Notes: generated from the sequence alone by a model not told the origin. A stretch of 64,000 bases of DNA from QIJE01 sp048541835 (GCF_048541835.1 NZ_JBLEOY010000002.1:310001-374000); one strand, 5' to 3'. Counted from the first letter of the stretch, positions 24,268 through 33,841 are shown. Program-made: numbers and translations.

Positions 24268-24298
24268 TTACTGTAATAAGGGGTATATCCCTTAATCC

Positions 24299-24790
24299 CT
24301 ACTTTTCTCTCCTGTATAATCCACTTTTTCCGCCCTCTTTTTCAATAAGATAAACTTCGGATATTTCAATGGATTTATCTACAGCCTTTAACATATCGTA
24401 GACGGTCAATGCGGCGACGGACGATGCAACCAAGCTCTCCATTTCAACCCCGGTTTTACCGGATATTTTGACTATTGATTTTATATCTATCGTGTTTTCT
24501 TTTTCATTCGGCTCAAATATAATGTTACAGTCTTCAATATTTAACGGATGGCATAAGGGAATTAAGCCGGAAGTCTTCTTTGCCGCCATAATGCCCGCAA
24601 TTTTAGCCGTACCGAATACATCCCCCTTTTTACCGCCCTTACTTACGGCAAGACCGAATGCTATTTCAGACATTGATACCTTTGCGTGGGCGGTTGCAAT
24701 CCTGACTGTTTCTATTTTTTTTGAAACATCTACCATTTTCGGCATGCCTTTTTCGTCGATGTGAGTTAATTCCGCTCCCTCTTTTTTCAT
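24299..24790 (-). CDS. moaC: Cyclic pyranopterin monophosphate synthase MoaC
   Basis: MoaC converts the MoaA product to cyclic pyranopterin monophosphate. THIDEKGMPKMVDVS near the N-terminus, IPLCHPL in the middle and GVEMESLVASSVAALTVYDM are the conserved active-site blocks; Asp/Lys of YDMLKAVDK is intact. The second ATG (24790) is chosen because AGGAGG lies seven bases before it. It sits 29 bases after a peptide-binding lipoprotein gene, far from the other cofactor genes at 10.9-17.3 kb. Confidence 0.96.
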   Translation of the reverse strand: MKKEGAELTHIDEKGMPKMVDVSKKIETVRIATAHAKVSMSEIAFGLAVSKGGKKGDVFGTAKIAGIMAAKKTSGLIPLCHPLNIEDCNIIFEPNEKENTIDIKSIVKISGKTGVEMESLVASSVAALTVYDMLKAVDKSIEISEVYLIEKEGGKSGLYRREK

Positions 24791-24819
24791 AAACATTCCT
24801 CCTTCTTTAATTTAAAAAT

Positions 24820-26457
24820 TTAATAAGTAAAACCGGTATAATACCAATTTCTTATGTCATATCCTATGCCTGCCGGAGCCGGCTTGATGCCATGAATGTC
24901 GGCCATTACTACCGGCATTGCATATGGTATATATAAAAAGGTATATGGTGCTTCTATTGCAATAATTCTCTGTATTTTAAAGTAGTATTTCCTTTGTTTT
25001 TTTAGATTGAACGTCGAGCGGGCTTTTCTGAATAAATTGTCTATTTCTGCATCTTTAAAAGATGTGAAGTTCAAGCCGTTCGGGACAATATCGGAACTCA
25101 TAAATATAGAAGCGTTATCATACGGGTCGGGGGTTATGGTAAACCCGAGAAGAACCGCCTGAAACCTCTTCTTCATAATAAATTCCGATATCAAAGACGT
25201 CCATTCCATAACCCTTATGTCTACCTTAATACCTATTTTTCTAAAATTCTGCTGCATAATTTCAGCCGCAGATAACCTTTCAAGATTTCCCTGGGGGGTC
25301 AATATGGTGAACTTAAACGGAGCCCCGTTTCTTCTTAGAATCCCATTTTTTAAATGCCACCCTTTTTCACTTAATAACATTAATGCCTTGTGGGGATTAT
25401 AGGGATATTTCTTTATATTTCTATTGTAAAAGTATGTTCCCGGCATAAAAGATCCGTAGGACGGCATCCCGAGTCCGAGAAGCGCTCCCTTTATTATTTC
25501 CTTTTTATTTACGGCATAGCTTAAAGCTTGCCTAACTTTGATGCTCTTAAAGAGAGGGTCTAAAAGATTGTATCCCAAGAATGTGAAGCTTAAAGACGGG
25601 TGTATGTATTTCACATACCGGGAGAGAAATTTTTTACTATCCGATTCATATTTAAACTGTATAGGATTTAGTCCCATATAGTCTATGCCGTTTGATTTAA
25701 GCATTAAGAACATGGCGGAAGAATCAGGAACTATTCTATATATCAATCGTTTTATATGGGGTGCGCCCATAAAATAATGCGGGTTTGCTTTTAATATGAT
25801 TTCATATCCGTGTATCCATTTATAAAACTCGTATGGTCCCGTACCGACGGGGCGGCTCCGGAGCTTAGTAGTCATGAGGTTTTTTCCCTTGAGTAATTTT
25901 TCCGGCAAAATACTTAATCCCCATGAAGATAAAGCCGGTGCATAAGGTTTTTTATAAACTACCCTAAAGATATATTTTCCGATAGCCTTAGCTTTGTAAA
26001 CCCTAAGATATTCGGCGGCATATGGGGTAGGGGTTTTAGGATTTACCATTAAGCGGTATGTAAATAGAACGTCTTTCGCGGTGAATTTTTGTCCGTTTTG
26101 CCAGTAGACGTTGCGGCGTAGGTAAAACGTTATTATTTTTCCGCCGTCGCTGATTTTCCATGATTTTGCCAAGTCTGAAACTATCTTGAGATTTCTGTTA
26201 TAGCGAATAAGACCGTCATAAATCTGAGATGTTATTTCTGCAGTAGGGGCGTCTGCCGCCATATTGCCGATAAGATTGGTAGCATCCGCCGGAAGTCCGA
26301 TAATTAACGTATTTTTTAATGCGTTAATGCCGGTCTTGCCCTGCTCTTTATATACGCGGCATCCGCTTAAAACTGTTGCCGAAGCAATAATGGATAAGCA
26401 CAAGGCAGAAAATGTCGATAAAACACGTATAAATTTTGTTTTATTTTTTAATATCAT
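24820..26457 (-). CDS. Peptide/nickel-type ABC transporter substrate-binding lipoprotein (SBP family 5)
   Basis: It is an outer-face solute-binding protein of the DppA/OppA/NikA family. A signal peptide ends in a lipobox VLSGC with lipidated Cys33. The family-5 signature (YDGLIRYNRNLKIVSDLAKSW and the following YLRRNVYWQNGQKFTAKDV) is clear, and GTGPYEFYKW lies in the core. The 545-residue length is normal. No permease or ATPase genes lie beside it, so its partners are elsewhere. Ligand cannot be told; peptides or nickel are usual, with moaC downstream giving only weak hints. Confidence 0.88.
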   Translation of the reverse strand: MILKNKTKFIRVLSTFSALCLSIIASATVLSGCRVYKEQGKTGINALKNTLIIGLPADATNLIGNMAADAPTAEITSQIYDGLIRYNRNLKIVSDLAKSWKISDGGKIITFYLRRNVYWQNGQKFTAKDVLFTYRLMVNPKTPTPYAAEYLRVYKAKAIGKYIFRVVYKKPYAPALSSWGLSILPEKLLKGKNLMTTKLRSRPVGTGPYEFYKWIHGYEIILKANPHYFMGAPHIKRLIYRIVPDSSAMFLMLKSNGIDYMGLNPIQFKYESDSKKFLSRYVKYIHPSLSFTFLGYNLLDPLFKSIKVRQALSYAVNKKEIIKGALLGLGMPSYGSFMPGTYFYNRNIKKYPYNPHKALMLLSEKGWHLKNGILRRNGAPFKFTILTPQGNLERLSAAEIMQQNFRKIGIKVDIRVMEWTSLISEFIMKKRFQAVLLGFTITPDPYDNASIFMSSDIVPNGLNFTSFKDAEIDNLFRKARSTFNLKKQRKYYFKIQRIIAIEAPYTFLYIPYAMPVVMADIHGIKPAPAGIGYDIRNWYYTGFTY

Positions 26458-26522
26458 ACCCTATTTATTATCTCAAATTATAAGACATTTTTTCAAGAAA
26501 AAACAAGGGTATAAAAAATTTA

Positions 26523-26551
26523 TTGCAAATAGGTGCGGTTTAATTTATAAT
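26523..26551 (+). promoter_or_regulatory. Promoter of the sdhABE operon
   Basis: TTGCAA (26523-26528) is separated by 17 bases from a perfect TATAAT (26546-26551), 64 bases before sdhA. The -10 box lies inside the left arm of a large palindrome. Confidence 0.65.
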
Positions 26552-26582
26552 GTAAAAAAAATATTTTTTACATTATAAATTA
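26541..26582. promoter_or_regulatory. Perfect 19-bp palindrome over the sdhA promoter, probable operator
   Basis: Bases 26541-26559 pair exactly with 26564-26582 around a four-base centre (AATA). Each arm reads TAATTTATAATGTAAAAAA. The left arm holds the -10 box of the rightward promoter, and the right arm holds a mirrored TATAAT for the divergent direction. It is in a divergent intergenic region, where termination is not needed, so an operator for a dimeric regulator is more likely than a terminator. Confidence 0.6.
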
Positions 26583-26614
26583 AAGTAAAGATTATAGAAA
26601 ATAGGGGCAGATGA

Positions 26615-28288
26615 ATGTTAAGGCATGACGTAGTTATTGTAGGAGCGGGGCTTGCAGGATTGAGAACCTGCGTTGAACTTAGAAAAAAAGGGATAGATGC
26701 AATAATAGTTAGCAAGGTCTATCCGACAAGGTCTCATTCCGGAGCGGCACAGGGCGGGGTTAACGCTGCATTTGATGAAAACGATTCGTGGGAATCGCAT
26801 TTTTTTGACACGGTTAAGGGTAGCGACTATCTGGGAGATCAGGATGCCATTGAGATTTTAACGAGTGAGGCATCCGCAAATATATTGGAGCTTCAGAAAA
26901 TGGGCGTCGTCTTTAATAGAAACGATGCCGGCGGCATTGCACAAAGGCCGTTTGGCGGACAAAGTTTTCCGCGTTCCTGTTACTATGCAGATGCAGTCGG
27001 ACATATGATGCTCCACGGGCTTTTCGATAACGTCCTTAAATATAATACTAAAATTTTATATGAATATTTCGTTACAAGTTTAGTCGTTGATAACGGGAAA
27101 GTGAGCGGTATAGTTGCTTATGATATAAAAAACGGAAAGTTTGAAGGTATTTCTGCGAAGGCGGTATTGTTTGCTACCGGCGGTTATGGGCAAGTTTATT
27201 CGTCCAATACGAACGCGCTTATAAATACCGGAGATGGCATGGCTGTTTCAATTAAGGCGGGTATCCCGCTTATGGATATGGAATTCGTTCAGTTCCATCC
27301 GACTACACTTAAAAGCACGGGGATATTGGTAACCGAAGGTGCAAGGGGTGAAGGTGCTTATCTTTTGAACTCGCTTGGTGTTCGGTTTATGTCCAAGTAC
27401 GCTCCGAAAACCATGGAGCTTGCGCCGAGGGATTTAGTAGCCAGAGCCGAACAGACTGAGATAAACGAGGGGAGAGGTGTTGACGGGGCTATATTATTGG
27501 ATGTTCGTCATCTCGGCAAGGAAAGGATTATGGAAAAACTTCCGCAAATAATGCAGCTTTCTATAGATTTTGAAGGAGTTAATCCTATTTACGAGCCGAT
27601 TCCTATAAGGCCGGGTGCTCATTATTCAATGGGCGGCATAAAAACTGATAATAACTGCAGAACGATAATCGAAGGGTTTTATTCGGCAGGAGAATCTGCA
27701 TGTGTCAGCGTTCACGGGGCTAACAGGCTTGGAGGCAATTCCCTGCTTGATACCGTCGTATTCGGAAGAAGGGCTGGTATAGATATTGCCGAATATATAA
27801 AAGGGGCTGTTTACGGCAAGTTTGATGAATCGATATTAAAAAGAGACGAGGAAATTTTTGAGAACCTTAAAAAATCTTCCGGAAAAGAAAGACACGGTTT
27901 GCTTAAAGCGGAGCTTCAGGAAGAAATGAGAGCCGATGTCGGGGTTTTTAGGGAAGAAATAGCCATGAAAAAAGCTATTGAGAAAATAGAAGGACTTAAG
28001 GAACGCGCCAAAAGTATCGGCATAGACGATAAATCTAAAACGTTTAATACCGATATAGTAGAAGCTTTTGAGTTTAACAATATCTTGCTGATGGCGGAAG
28101 TTATAGCGAGGGGAGCCGTTTCAAGAAAAGAATCCAGAGGGGCACATTACAGGACCGATTTTCCGGAAAGAGACGATGCGAATTGGCTCAAACACACATT
28201 AGCGACCTTGGACGATAAGGGGAATATAAAATTTGATTTTTCAAATGTTTCTATTTCAAAATTTGAACCTAAACCGAGAACATATTGA
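26615..28288 (+). CDS. sdhA: Succinate dehydrogenase / fumarate reductase flavoprotein subunit
   Basis: This is the catalytic FAD subunit interconverting succinate and fumarate. The N-terminal dinucleotide motif VGAGLAGLRTC, the flavinylation histidine His41 in SHSGAAQGG, the substrate-binding FHPTTL and HYSMGGI segments, and the GANRLGGNSLLD motif are intact. The 557-residue length matches E-type (non-classical) enzymes. The downstream genes are an iron-sulfur subunit and an HdrB-like SdhE, so the enzyme should be peripheral on the membrane. Direction cannot be told from sequence. Confidence 0.96.
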   Translation: MLRHDVVIVGAGLAGLRTCVELRKKGIDAIIVSKVYPTRSHSGAAQGGVNAAFDENDSWESHFFDTVKGSDYLGDQDAIEILTSEASANILELQKMGVVFNRNDAGGIAQRPFGGQSFPRSCYYADAVGHMMLHGLFDNVLKYNTKILYEYFVTSLVVDNGKVSGIVAYDIKNGKFEGISAKAVLFATGGYGQVYSSNTNALINTGDGMAVSIKAGIPLMDMEFVQFHPTTLKSTGILVTEGARGEGAYLLNSLGVRFMSKYAPKTMELAPRDLVARAEQTEINEGRGVDGAILLDVRHLGKERIMEKLPQIMQLSIDFEGVNPIYEPIPIRPGAHYSMGGIKTDNNCRTIIEGFYSAGESACVSVHGANRLGGNSLLDTVVFGRRAGIDIAEYIKGAVYGKFDESILKRDEEIFENLKKSSGKERHGLLKAELQEEMRADVGVFREEIAMKKAIEKIEGLKERAKSIGIDDKSKTFNTDIVEAFEFNNILLMAEVIARGAVSRKESRGAHYRTDFPERDDANWLKHTLATLDDKGNIKFDFSNVSISKFEPKPRTY

Positions 28289-28373
28289 TGCCTACTTCAA
28301 TTCGGGTGAGTATAATTTACGATTTAAATATATAAAGATTTACTTAATTAATGCTATGTGAAGGGGAAATATA

Positions 28374-29372
28374 ATGGAATTTAAGGTTGAAGTATACAGA
28401 TTTAATCCGGAATTTGACGACAAGCCTTATTATAAAGACTATGTACTGGAAGATTTTCCCGGCATGACCGTCTTGAATGCACTGATTAATATAAAATCGG
28501 AGATTGATGGGACGCTGAGTTTTAGGAGGTCGTGTAGGAGCGCAATATGCGGCTCATGTGCAATGAAAATAAACGGCATATCTAAGCTCGCATGTAAAAC
28601 GCAGGTTAATCCCGAAATAGAAAAGTTCGGGATTATAAAAATAGACCCCCTTTCCAATATGCCGATAATCAGAGACCTTGTAGTAGAACAGGAAGGTTTT
28701 TTCGACAAGATCAAGGAGATTCAACCGTATCTTATGGGCAAGAGTGACGTTGGAGAACATGTCGACGATTTTCATGCCTTAAAAGAAGGGGAGAAGATAA
28801 CCCAGCCTGTTTTTTATAAGTCTGAATTTAGAAATCTAACCGGAAATAACGATACGCCTAATTGTATTTTGTGCGAATGCTGCTATTCTGAGTGCGGAGG
28901 CGTAGCGGGAAATAAAGATTATTTAGGCCCCGCCGCATTAGCTAAACTTTACAGATATAGCGAAGACCCGAGAGATAACGATAAAAACGGATCTCGTCTC
29001 GTAAACGGTTCCAAACCGAACCGTATGTGGGATTGTGTTCACTGTCAGGCGTGTGAAGAATTTTGCCCTAAGGGGATCTCGCCCGTGAAATCAATAGTAA
29101 AACTGCATGAAAAGGCAATAAAAAATTCTATAAATTTTTCAAATGGCGCAAAGCATATTATTTCAATAGCTAAATCTATCGGAGAGACCGGGGGGCTTGA
29201 CGAAATCAAGGTCGCTTTAGATACCGGCGGTATTACAGGGCTTATAAACGATTTGCCGATGGCTTTCGGTGCCGGACTTAAAGGGAAGATTCCGCCCATC
29301 AGGCTTAAATTAATAAAAGATATGGAAGATATAAGACTTGCGTATAAGATATTGGACCTGGAGGAAAAATGA
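28374..29372 (+). CDS. sdhB: Succinate dehydrogenase / fumarate reductase iron-sulfur subunit
   Basis: It relays electrons through three clusters. The [2Fe-2S] motif CRSAICGSC with a later AC, the first [4Fe-4S]/[3Fe-4S] group CILCECCYSEC and the second CVHCQACEEFCPKG are visible. At 332 residues it is about 80 longer than classical SdhB; the C-terminal extension is common in E-type enzymes. A good ribosome site (AAGGGG) precedes ATG. Its stop overlaps sdhE by four bases (ATGA). Confidence 0.95.
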   Translation: MEFKVEVYRFNPEFDDKPYYKDYVLEDFPGMTVLNALINIKSEIDGTLSFRRSCRSAICGSCAMKINGISKLACKTQVNPEIEKFGIIKIDPLSNMPIIRDLVVEQEGFFDKIKEIQPYLMGKSDVGEHVDDFHALKEGEKITQPVFYKSEFRNLTGNNDTPNCILCECCYSECGGVAGNKDYLGPAALAKLYRYSEDPRDNDKNGSRLVNGSKPNRMWDCVHCQACEEFCPKGISPVKSIVKLHEKAIKNSINFSNGAKHIISIAKSIGETGGLDEIKVALDTGGITGLINDLPMAFGAGLKGKIPPIRLKLIKDMEDIRLAYKILDLEEK

Positions 29373-30256
29373 TTACCTATGCTTATTATCCCGGCTGTGT
29401 AGCTCAGGAAAGCGGGAAGGAACTTGATAATACGACCAAATTTATTGCAAAAAAATTAGATATTAATCTGATTCCGATGCCGGAGGCTTCATGTTGCGGC
29501 GGAGGCGTTATAGATGGATTCGACGAAAATTTAAAACTTTTTATTAACGGTAGAACTCTTGCGTTGGCGGAAAAGGAAGGATTGGATATAATGACCGTTT
29601 GCAATACTTGTACCCTTACCCTTAGCGAGGTTAACGAGGAGTTGATAAATAATGCGGAATCTTTAGAAAAGACGAATGCATATCTTGCGCAAATAGGTCT
29701 CAAATATTCAGGAAAGGTTAAGGTGAAGCATCTATTGTATGCGATAAGAGACGATGTGGGTTTTGATAATCTTAAGCAAAAAGCAGTGAGGAGCTTAAAG
29801 GGGGTTCACATTGCCCCATTTTACGGTTGCCATATATTAAGACCGTCGAGCGTGGTAAAGTTCGATGACGTGGAAAATCCGAGGGGATTGGAAGAACTGA
29901 TAAAGGTGCTGGAAGGGGAGCCTGTGTCTTATGTTCGCCGAACAAAATGTTGCGGTTTTCAGACGATACTCGTAAACGAAGCCACCTCTACTTCATTAGC
30001 GGGAAACGCTATTTTTGAAGCACAGGAGAAAGAGGCAGACGTTATGGTTACTCCATGTCCGCTTTGTCATTTAAGTTTAGATACATATCAGACCGTTGCG
30101 GCAAAAAACATAAACAAAAAATTGTCTTTACCGATAATACATCTCCCTCAGTTAATAGGGCTTGCGTTAGGAGGGGATTATGCAGAAATGGGTTTTTCGA
30201 GGCATAATATATCCCTTAGAAGTGTTATGGCAAAAATAAGACAAAATGAGATTTGA
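29369..30256 (+). CDS. sdhE: SdhE-type CCG-domain subunit of the succinate dehydrogenase / fumarate reductase
   Basis: In E-type SDH/FRD (Sulfolobus, Campylobacter Mfr) a hydrophilic HdrB-like subunit replaces the heme membrane anchors. Two CCG domains are present: PGC, ASCCGGG and CNTC; then YGC, TKCCGF and CPLC. The protein has 295 residues and no membrane helix, so it presumably attaches by amphipathic helices and passes electrons to menaquinone or thiols. It overlaps sdhB by four bases. Confidence 0.9.
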   Translation: MITYAYYPGCVAQESGKELDNTTKFIAKKLDINLIPMPEASCCGGGVIDGFDENLKLFINGRTLALAEKEGLDIMTVCNTCTLTLSEVNEELINNAESLEKTNAYLAQIGLKYSGKVKVKHLLYAIRDDVGFDNLKQKAVRSLKGVHIAPFYGCHILRPSSVVKFDDVENPRGLEELIKVLEGEPVSYVRRTKCCGFQTILVNEATSTSLAGNAIFEAQEKEADVMVTPCPLCHLSLDTYQTVAAKNINKKLSLPIIHLPQLIGLALGGDYAEMGFSRHNISLRSVMAKIRQNEI

Positions 30257-30309
30257 TAGCTGTTTGTATTTAATTAAATTAATAAATTATTTTAATGAGG
30301 AAGGTAAAG

Positions 30310-30606
30310 ATGTCGGATAATATAAATTTAGTTCTTAAAGCGCTTAAGGGTATTTCTATTCTTGCTCAGGAAAAGTTGGACGATTATGTTGATATATCTG
30401 ATAAAGAAAGTAGGGAAGCGGCTGATCAGATTATAGAAACGCTGCAATATGAATCCGGTGTTATTTTTAAAGCCGTAAAAGAAAAATTAGCCGATATTTT
30501 ATTAGACGAGATGCATTTTGCTTCAACGTACGATATAGAGGAGCTTACAAAGAAAATTCAAAAATTAGAGAATAAATTAGACGAGCTTTCAGAGAAGGTT
30601 AAGTAG
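30310..30606 (+). CDS. Small helical/coiled-coil protein, unknown (phasin-like appearance)
   Basis: This 98-residue protein is almost wholly helical, ending with a heptad-like segment ELTKKIQKLENKLDELSEKV suited to oligomer formation. The start ATG 30310 is preceded by AGGAAGG; ATG 30295 lies upstream of that site. It follows sdhE by 53 bases. Its last eight bases overlap the der stop on the opposite strand. The look is that of phasin or scaffold proteins, but no family is assigned. Confidence 0.65.
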   Translation: MSDNINLVLKALKGISILAQEKLDDYVDISDKESREAADQIIETLQYESGVIFKAVKEKLADILLDEMHFASTYDIEELTKKIQKLENKLDELSEKVK

Positions 30607-31933
30607 TATATTTTTTATATTCGATAATCACTTCTACATTTGATTTTATCTTAAATTTTTCTTTAATGCTATTTCTCAAAAACTTTATATCTGCCATGCC
30701 GAATGTTTTTCCCTTGTTGCCTGTAAATAGAAGGAATGTCGGAATATCTTCGCCCTCCCTCTGAACTCCATAATTTATATGTTTATATATTCTGGAGTTT
30801 TTGCTATCTGTTTTTGCCTCCTCTATAAATCCGTTAAAATCTTTTGTCCTTATTTTCATTTTTTTCGTATTATTTATTTCTATCGATAAATCTAACAGTT
30901 TATATAAATTTTTATTCACCTTAGATGAAATGAATATAAAGGGTATTCCGGAAAACTCTTTTAGTTCGAACAGAATGTCTTTTCTTAACTCTGCAACCCC
31001 GCCGCTTTTATCTTTTAAATCCCATTTGGTGAAAGCTATCATGAGGGTTTTCTTTTCCAATACGACTCTTTTTAAAAGCGAAAGGTCATCGCGGGTTATA
31101 TCCCCGTTAACATCTATAAAGACTATTGTTACGTCGGCTCTTTTTATTTGACTCATGCTCTGTTCTTGAAAAGCCGCCGGATTTACGTCTAATCTGGATT
31201 TTTTCCTGATCCCGGCAGTGTCTATCAGGGTTATCGAATATCCTTTATATTTGATACAGGTATCTATGGAGTCTCTCGTCGTGTGAGGTTTCTCGTCCAC
31301 AAAAAGCAAATCCTCCGTTAATACGGAGTTTATGTATGTCGACTTTCCGCTATTGGGTCTTCCTATAATCGCAATTTTAAAAGCGTCTCTCTCATAATTT
31401 TTTATGGGTTTAACAGGTCTTTTTAGGTTTATTTCTTTGGCTACCCCTTCGAGCACTTCATCTATGCCGATCCCCCTTTCTGCGCTTATGGTGATACTTT
31501 CTTTTATGCCTAAATTTGAAAATTCGGCAAGAGCATTTCCTACATCTTTTAATGAATCTACTTTATTAATGATAAGGATAATATTTGCTTCATTTTTAAT
31601 TAAGTTAAGATAAATCTCTTTGTCTTCAGGTACAAATCCGCTCTTGTAATCTACTACAAATAAAACTACACCTGCCTTCTTAGAATATTCCAAGACTTTT
31701 TCCTTAATTTTTCTCTCGATCTCGGTTGCCGGAGAAATATTAAATCCACCGCTATCGGAGATAAGAAAATCGGCTTCGCCGTAAGAGATATCCTTTATGT
31801 TAAGGTCTAGCGTGGTTCCTGCAATTTTTGAAGATAAGGCGGAAGTTTTGCCAAGTATTTTGTTAAATATCGTGGACTTGCCGACATTAGGTCTCCCTAT
31901 CAATATTACGAAAAAATCATTCTTTTTTATCAT
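30599..31933 (-). CDS. der: Ribosome assembly GTPase Der (EngA)
   Basis: Der has two tandem G domains that act in 50S maturation. The first P-loop GRPNVGKSTIFNKI lies near residue 13, with NKVD; the second P-loop GRPNSGKSTYINSV is near residue 192, with FTKWD. A KH-like C-terminal domain closes the protein at 444 residues. It overlaps rnc by four bases (ATGA) and is the last gene of the minus-strand run. Confidence 0.96.
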   Translation of the reverse strand: MIKKNDFFVILIGRPNVGKSTIFNKILGKTSALSSKIAGTTLDLNIKDISYGEADFLISDSGGFNISPATEIERKIKEKVLEYSKKAGVVLFVVDYKSGFVPEDKEIYLNLIKNEANIILIINKVDSLKDVGNALAEFSNLGIKESITISAERGIGIDEVLEGVAKEINLKRPVKPIKNYERDAFKIAIIGRPNSGKSTYINSVLTEDLLFVDEKPHTTRDSIDTCIKYKGYSITLIDTAGIRKKSRLDVNPAAFQEQSMSQIKRADVTIVFIDVNGDITRDDLSLLKRVVLEKKTLMIAFTKWDLKDKSGGVAELRKDILFELKEFSGIPFIFISSKVNKNLYKLLDLSIEINNTKKMKIRTKDFNGFIEEAKTDSKNSRIYKHINYGVQREGEDIPTFLLFTGNKGKTFGMADIKFLRNSIKEKFKIKSNVEVIIEYKKYTT

Positions 31934-32607
31934 TTAATCTTCCTCGAAATTTTTTTGAGTGCTTTTTTTGCAGCATTCTGCTCTGCGTTTTTTTTAGAAG
32001 GACCATCCCCGTATCCGAAAATTTCGTTATCTATTTTAACACATACCGTAAAAATAGAATGATGGTCGGGTCCCTTTTTTTCGATTACATGATACTTAGG
32101 GGTATTACCTGTTTTTTTTTGAATTGCCTCCTGCAAAGTAGTTTTAAAATCTACATTTACAATAATCTCTTCATTAATGTCCGGATTAAATCTTGAGATA
32201 TGAGATAACAGTATTTCTTTTGCCTTCTCATATGACGAATCTATAAATATGGCCCCTATTACAGCCTCATAAACATTGCTTATAATTCTCTTGTTCACCT
32301 TATTCATCGTATCGTCATCCCGTTCTTTTAAAATAAATTCCTGAATTTTAAGTCCCTCCGCCATCTTGCATAAATTTTCCAGCCTTACGAGTATGGCCCT
32401 GTATTTTGAAAGTTCTCCTTCGGGTAAATCGGGGAAATTATAATATAAATATTCTCCTACCGCCGTACCTATCACCGCATCGCCTAAAAATTCCAATCTT
32501 TCATAATTTTTAAGCTGATCTGACGATTTATGCGTAAATGCGAAATTTATCAAATCTTTGTCGTTGAATGAATAGCCTATTCTATGTTCTATTGTAACAT
32601 AATCCAT
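31930..32607 (-). CDS. rnc: Ribonuclease III
   Basis: RNase III cuts double-stranded RNA, including rRNA precursors. The catalytic signature ERLEFLGDAVIG and the second acidic patch around NVYEAVIGAIFID are present, followed by a dsRNA-binding domain with GPSKKNAEQNAAKKAL. Start ATG 32607 (MDYVTIEHR) is preferred since AAAGG is eight bases upstream; an upstream ATG (32646) adds 13 residues. Length 225 is normal. Confidence 0.95.
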   Translation of the reverse strand: MDYVTIEHRIGYSFNDKDLINFAFTHKSSDQLKNYERLEFLGDAVIGTAVGEYLYYNFPDLPEGELSKYRAILVRLENLCKMAEGLKIQEFILKERDDDTMNKVNKRIISNVYEAVIGAIFIDSSYEKAKEILLSHISRFNPDINEEIIVNVDFKTTLQEAIQKKTGNTPKYHVIEKKGPDHHSIFTVCVKIDNEIFGYGDGPSKKNAEQNAAKKALKKISRKIK

Positions 32608-32732
32608 ATTATGACCTTTTATATACAATCGTAGATTTGCCTCCAATCCATATACCTCGTTTCTATTCTTTTTTGAAAAGAGATATCTTTAATTTCGTCG
32701 GCTTTACAGATTGATGATTTCAAAACTGTTAT

Positions 32733-33833
32733 TTACGCTATAATTCCGCCGCCTATTACCTTGATCCCTTTGTATAATACGGCGGATTGTCCCGGCGTTA
32801 TAAATTTAACCCTGTTTTTAAATACAATTCTAATTGTATTGCCTTCAGAAACGGACGCCTCACATCCATAATTCAAGGAAGAGTATCTTATCTTTGCCGT
32901 CAGGTTCATTTTTGACAGTCTGCCCCTGTCTTCTGGGTCTATGAAATTAAAATTATTAATATATAAATTATCTGCAAAACAGCTTTCTAAATCCCCGACT
33001 ATTATTTCGTTATTCTCGGCAGAAATTTTTACGACGTAAAGGGGGGTGCCGGAGGATATGCCGAGCCCTTTTCTCTGCCCAACGGTATAATTGAATATGC
33101 CTTTATGCTCACCTATGACCTTACCGTTTAAATCCCTAATCAAACCCTTACCTCGTGAATCATTGCAAGAATAATTCTTTTGTTTGCCAATAAAACCGGC
33201 ATAATCATTATCCGGAATAAAGCATATTTCCATACTGTCCCTTTTAACCCCTATCTTGCCCAGCCCGTTTTCCACCGCAATTTTTCTTGTATATCTTTTG
33301 TCCATATTGCCTACCGGAAATATGATGTTTTTAAGGCTTTCTTGTGTCATATCGTATAGCGCATAAGACTGGTCTTTGGCCGAGTCTCTTGATTTTAAGA
33401 GAAAATATTTGTTAAAAATGTTTTTTGTTATACGGGCATAATGCCCGGTTGCCAGAAACTTTGCATCCAATTCTTTTATTCTTTTAAGCAGTGCGTCGAA
33501 TTTTATAAGACAATTACATAAAATACAAGGATTAGGGGTTTTTCCGACGAGGTATTCGGAGACGAACCGATCAATCACGCCGGTTTTAAACTCATTTTCA
33601 AGGTTTATAACGAAATGAGGTATACCTAATTTGGCGCAAACCCTTTTGGCGTCCAATATATCATCCGTACTGCAGCACGTTTTGAGGTCGTTAGAACCGG
33701 GCTCTTCCTGAAATAAATGCATAGAGACGCCGATCACCGGATATCCGCTTTTTTTAAGAAGAACTGCGCTTACCGAGCTATCGACGCCGCCGGACATGGC
33801 GACGGCAACGGTTTTTTGTGTTTTTAGAAGCAT
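32733..33833 (-). CDS. mnmA: tRNA-specific 2-thiouridylase MnmA
   Basis: MnmA thiolates U34 of Lys, Glu and Gln tRNAs using sulfur from a cysteine desulfurase. The PP-loop AMSGGVDSSVSAVLL is near residue 13; the catalytic cysteines lie in TPNPCILCN and in the MEICFIPD region. DQSYALYDM is the conserved tRNA-contact block. The 366 residues are of normal length. It lies nine bases after iscS, its likely sulfur donor. Confidence 0.96.
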   Translation of the reverse strand: MLLKTQKTVAVAMSGGVDSSVSAVLLKKSGYPVIGVSMHLFQEEPGSNDLKTCCSTDDILDAKRVCAKLGIPHFVINLENEFKTGVIDRFVSEYLVGKTPNPCILCNCLIKFDALLKRIKELDAKFLATGHYARITKNIFNKYFLLKSRDSAKDQSYALYDMTQESLKNIIFPVGNMDKRYTRKIAVENGLGKIGVKRDSMEICFIPDNDYAGFIGKQKNYSCNDSRGKGLIRDLNGKVIGEHKGIFNYTVGQRKGLGISSGTPLYVVKISAENNEIIVGDLESCFADNLYINNFNFIDPEDRGRLSKMNLTAKIRYSSLNYGCEASVSEGNTIRIVFKNRVKFITPGQSAVLYKGIKVIGGGIIA

Positions 33834-33841
33834 TTATATTT

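Noticed and set aside
24277..24294. Terminator between argC and moaC (TAAGGG stem)
   Set aside because: Only six base pairs and no T-run, so it is too weak to call.
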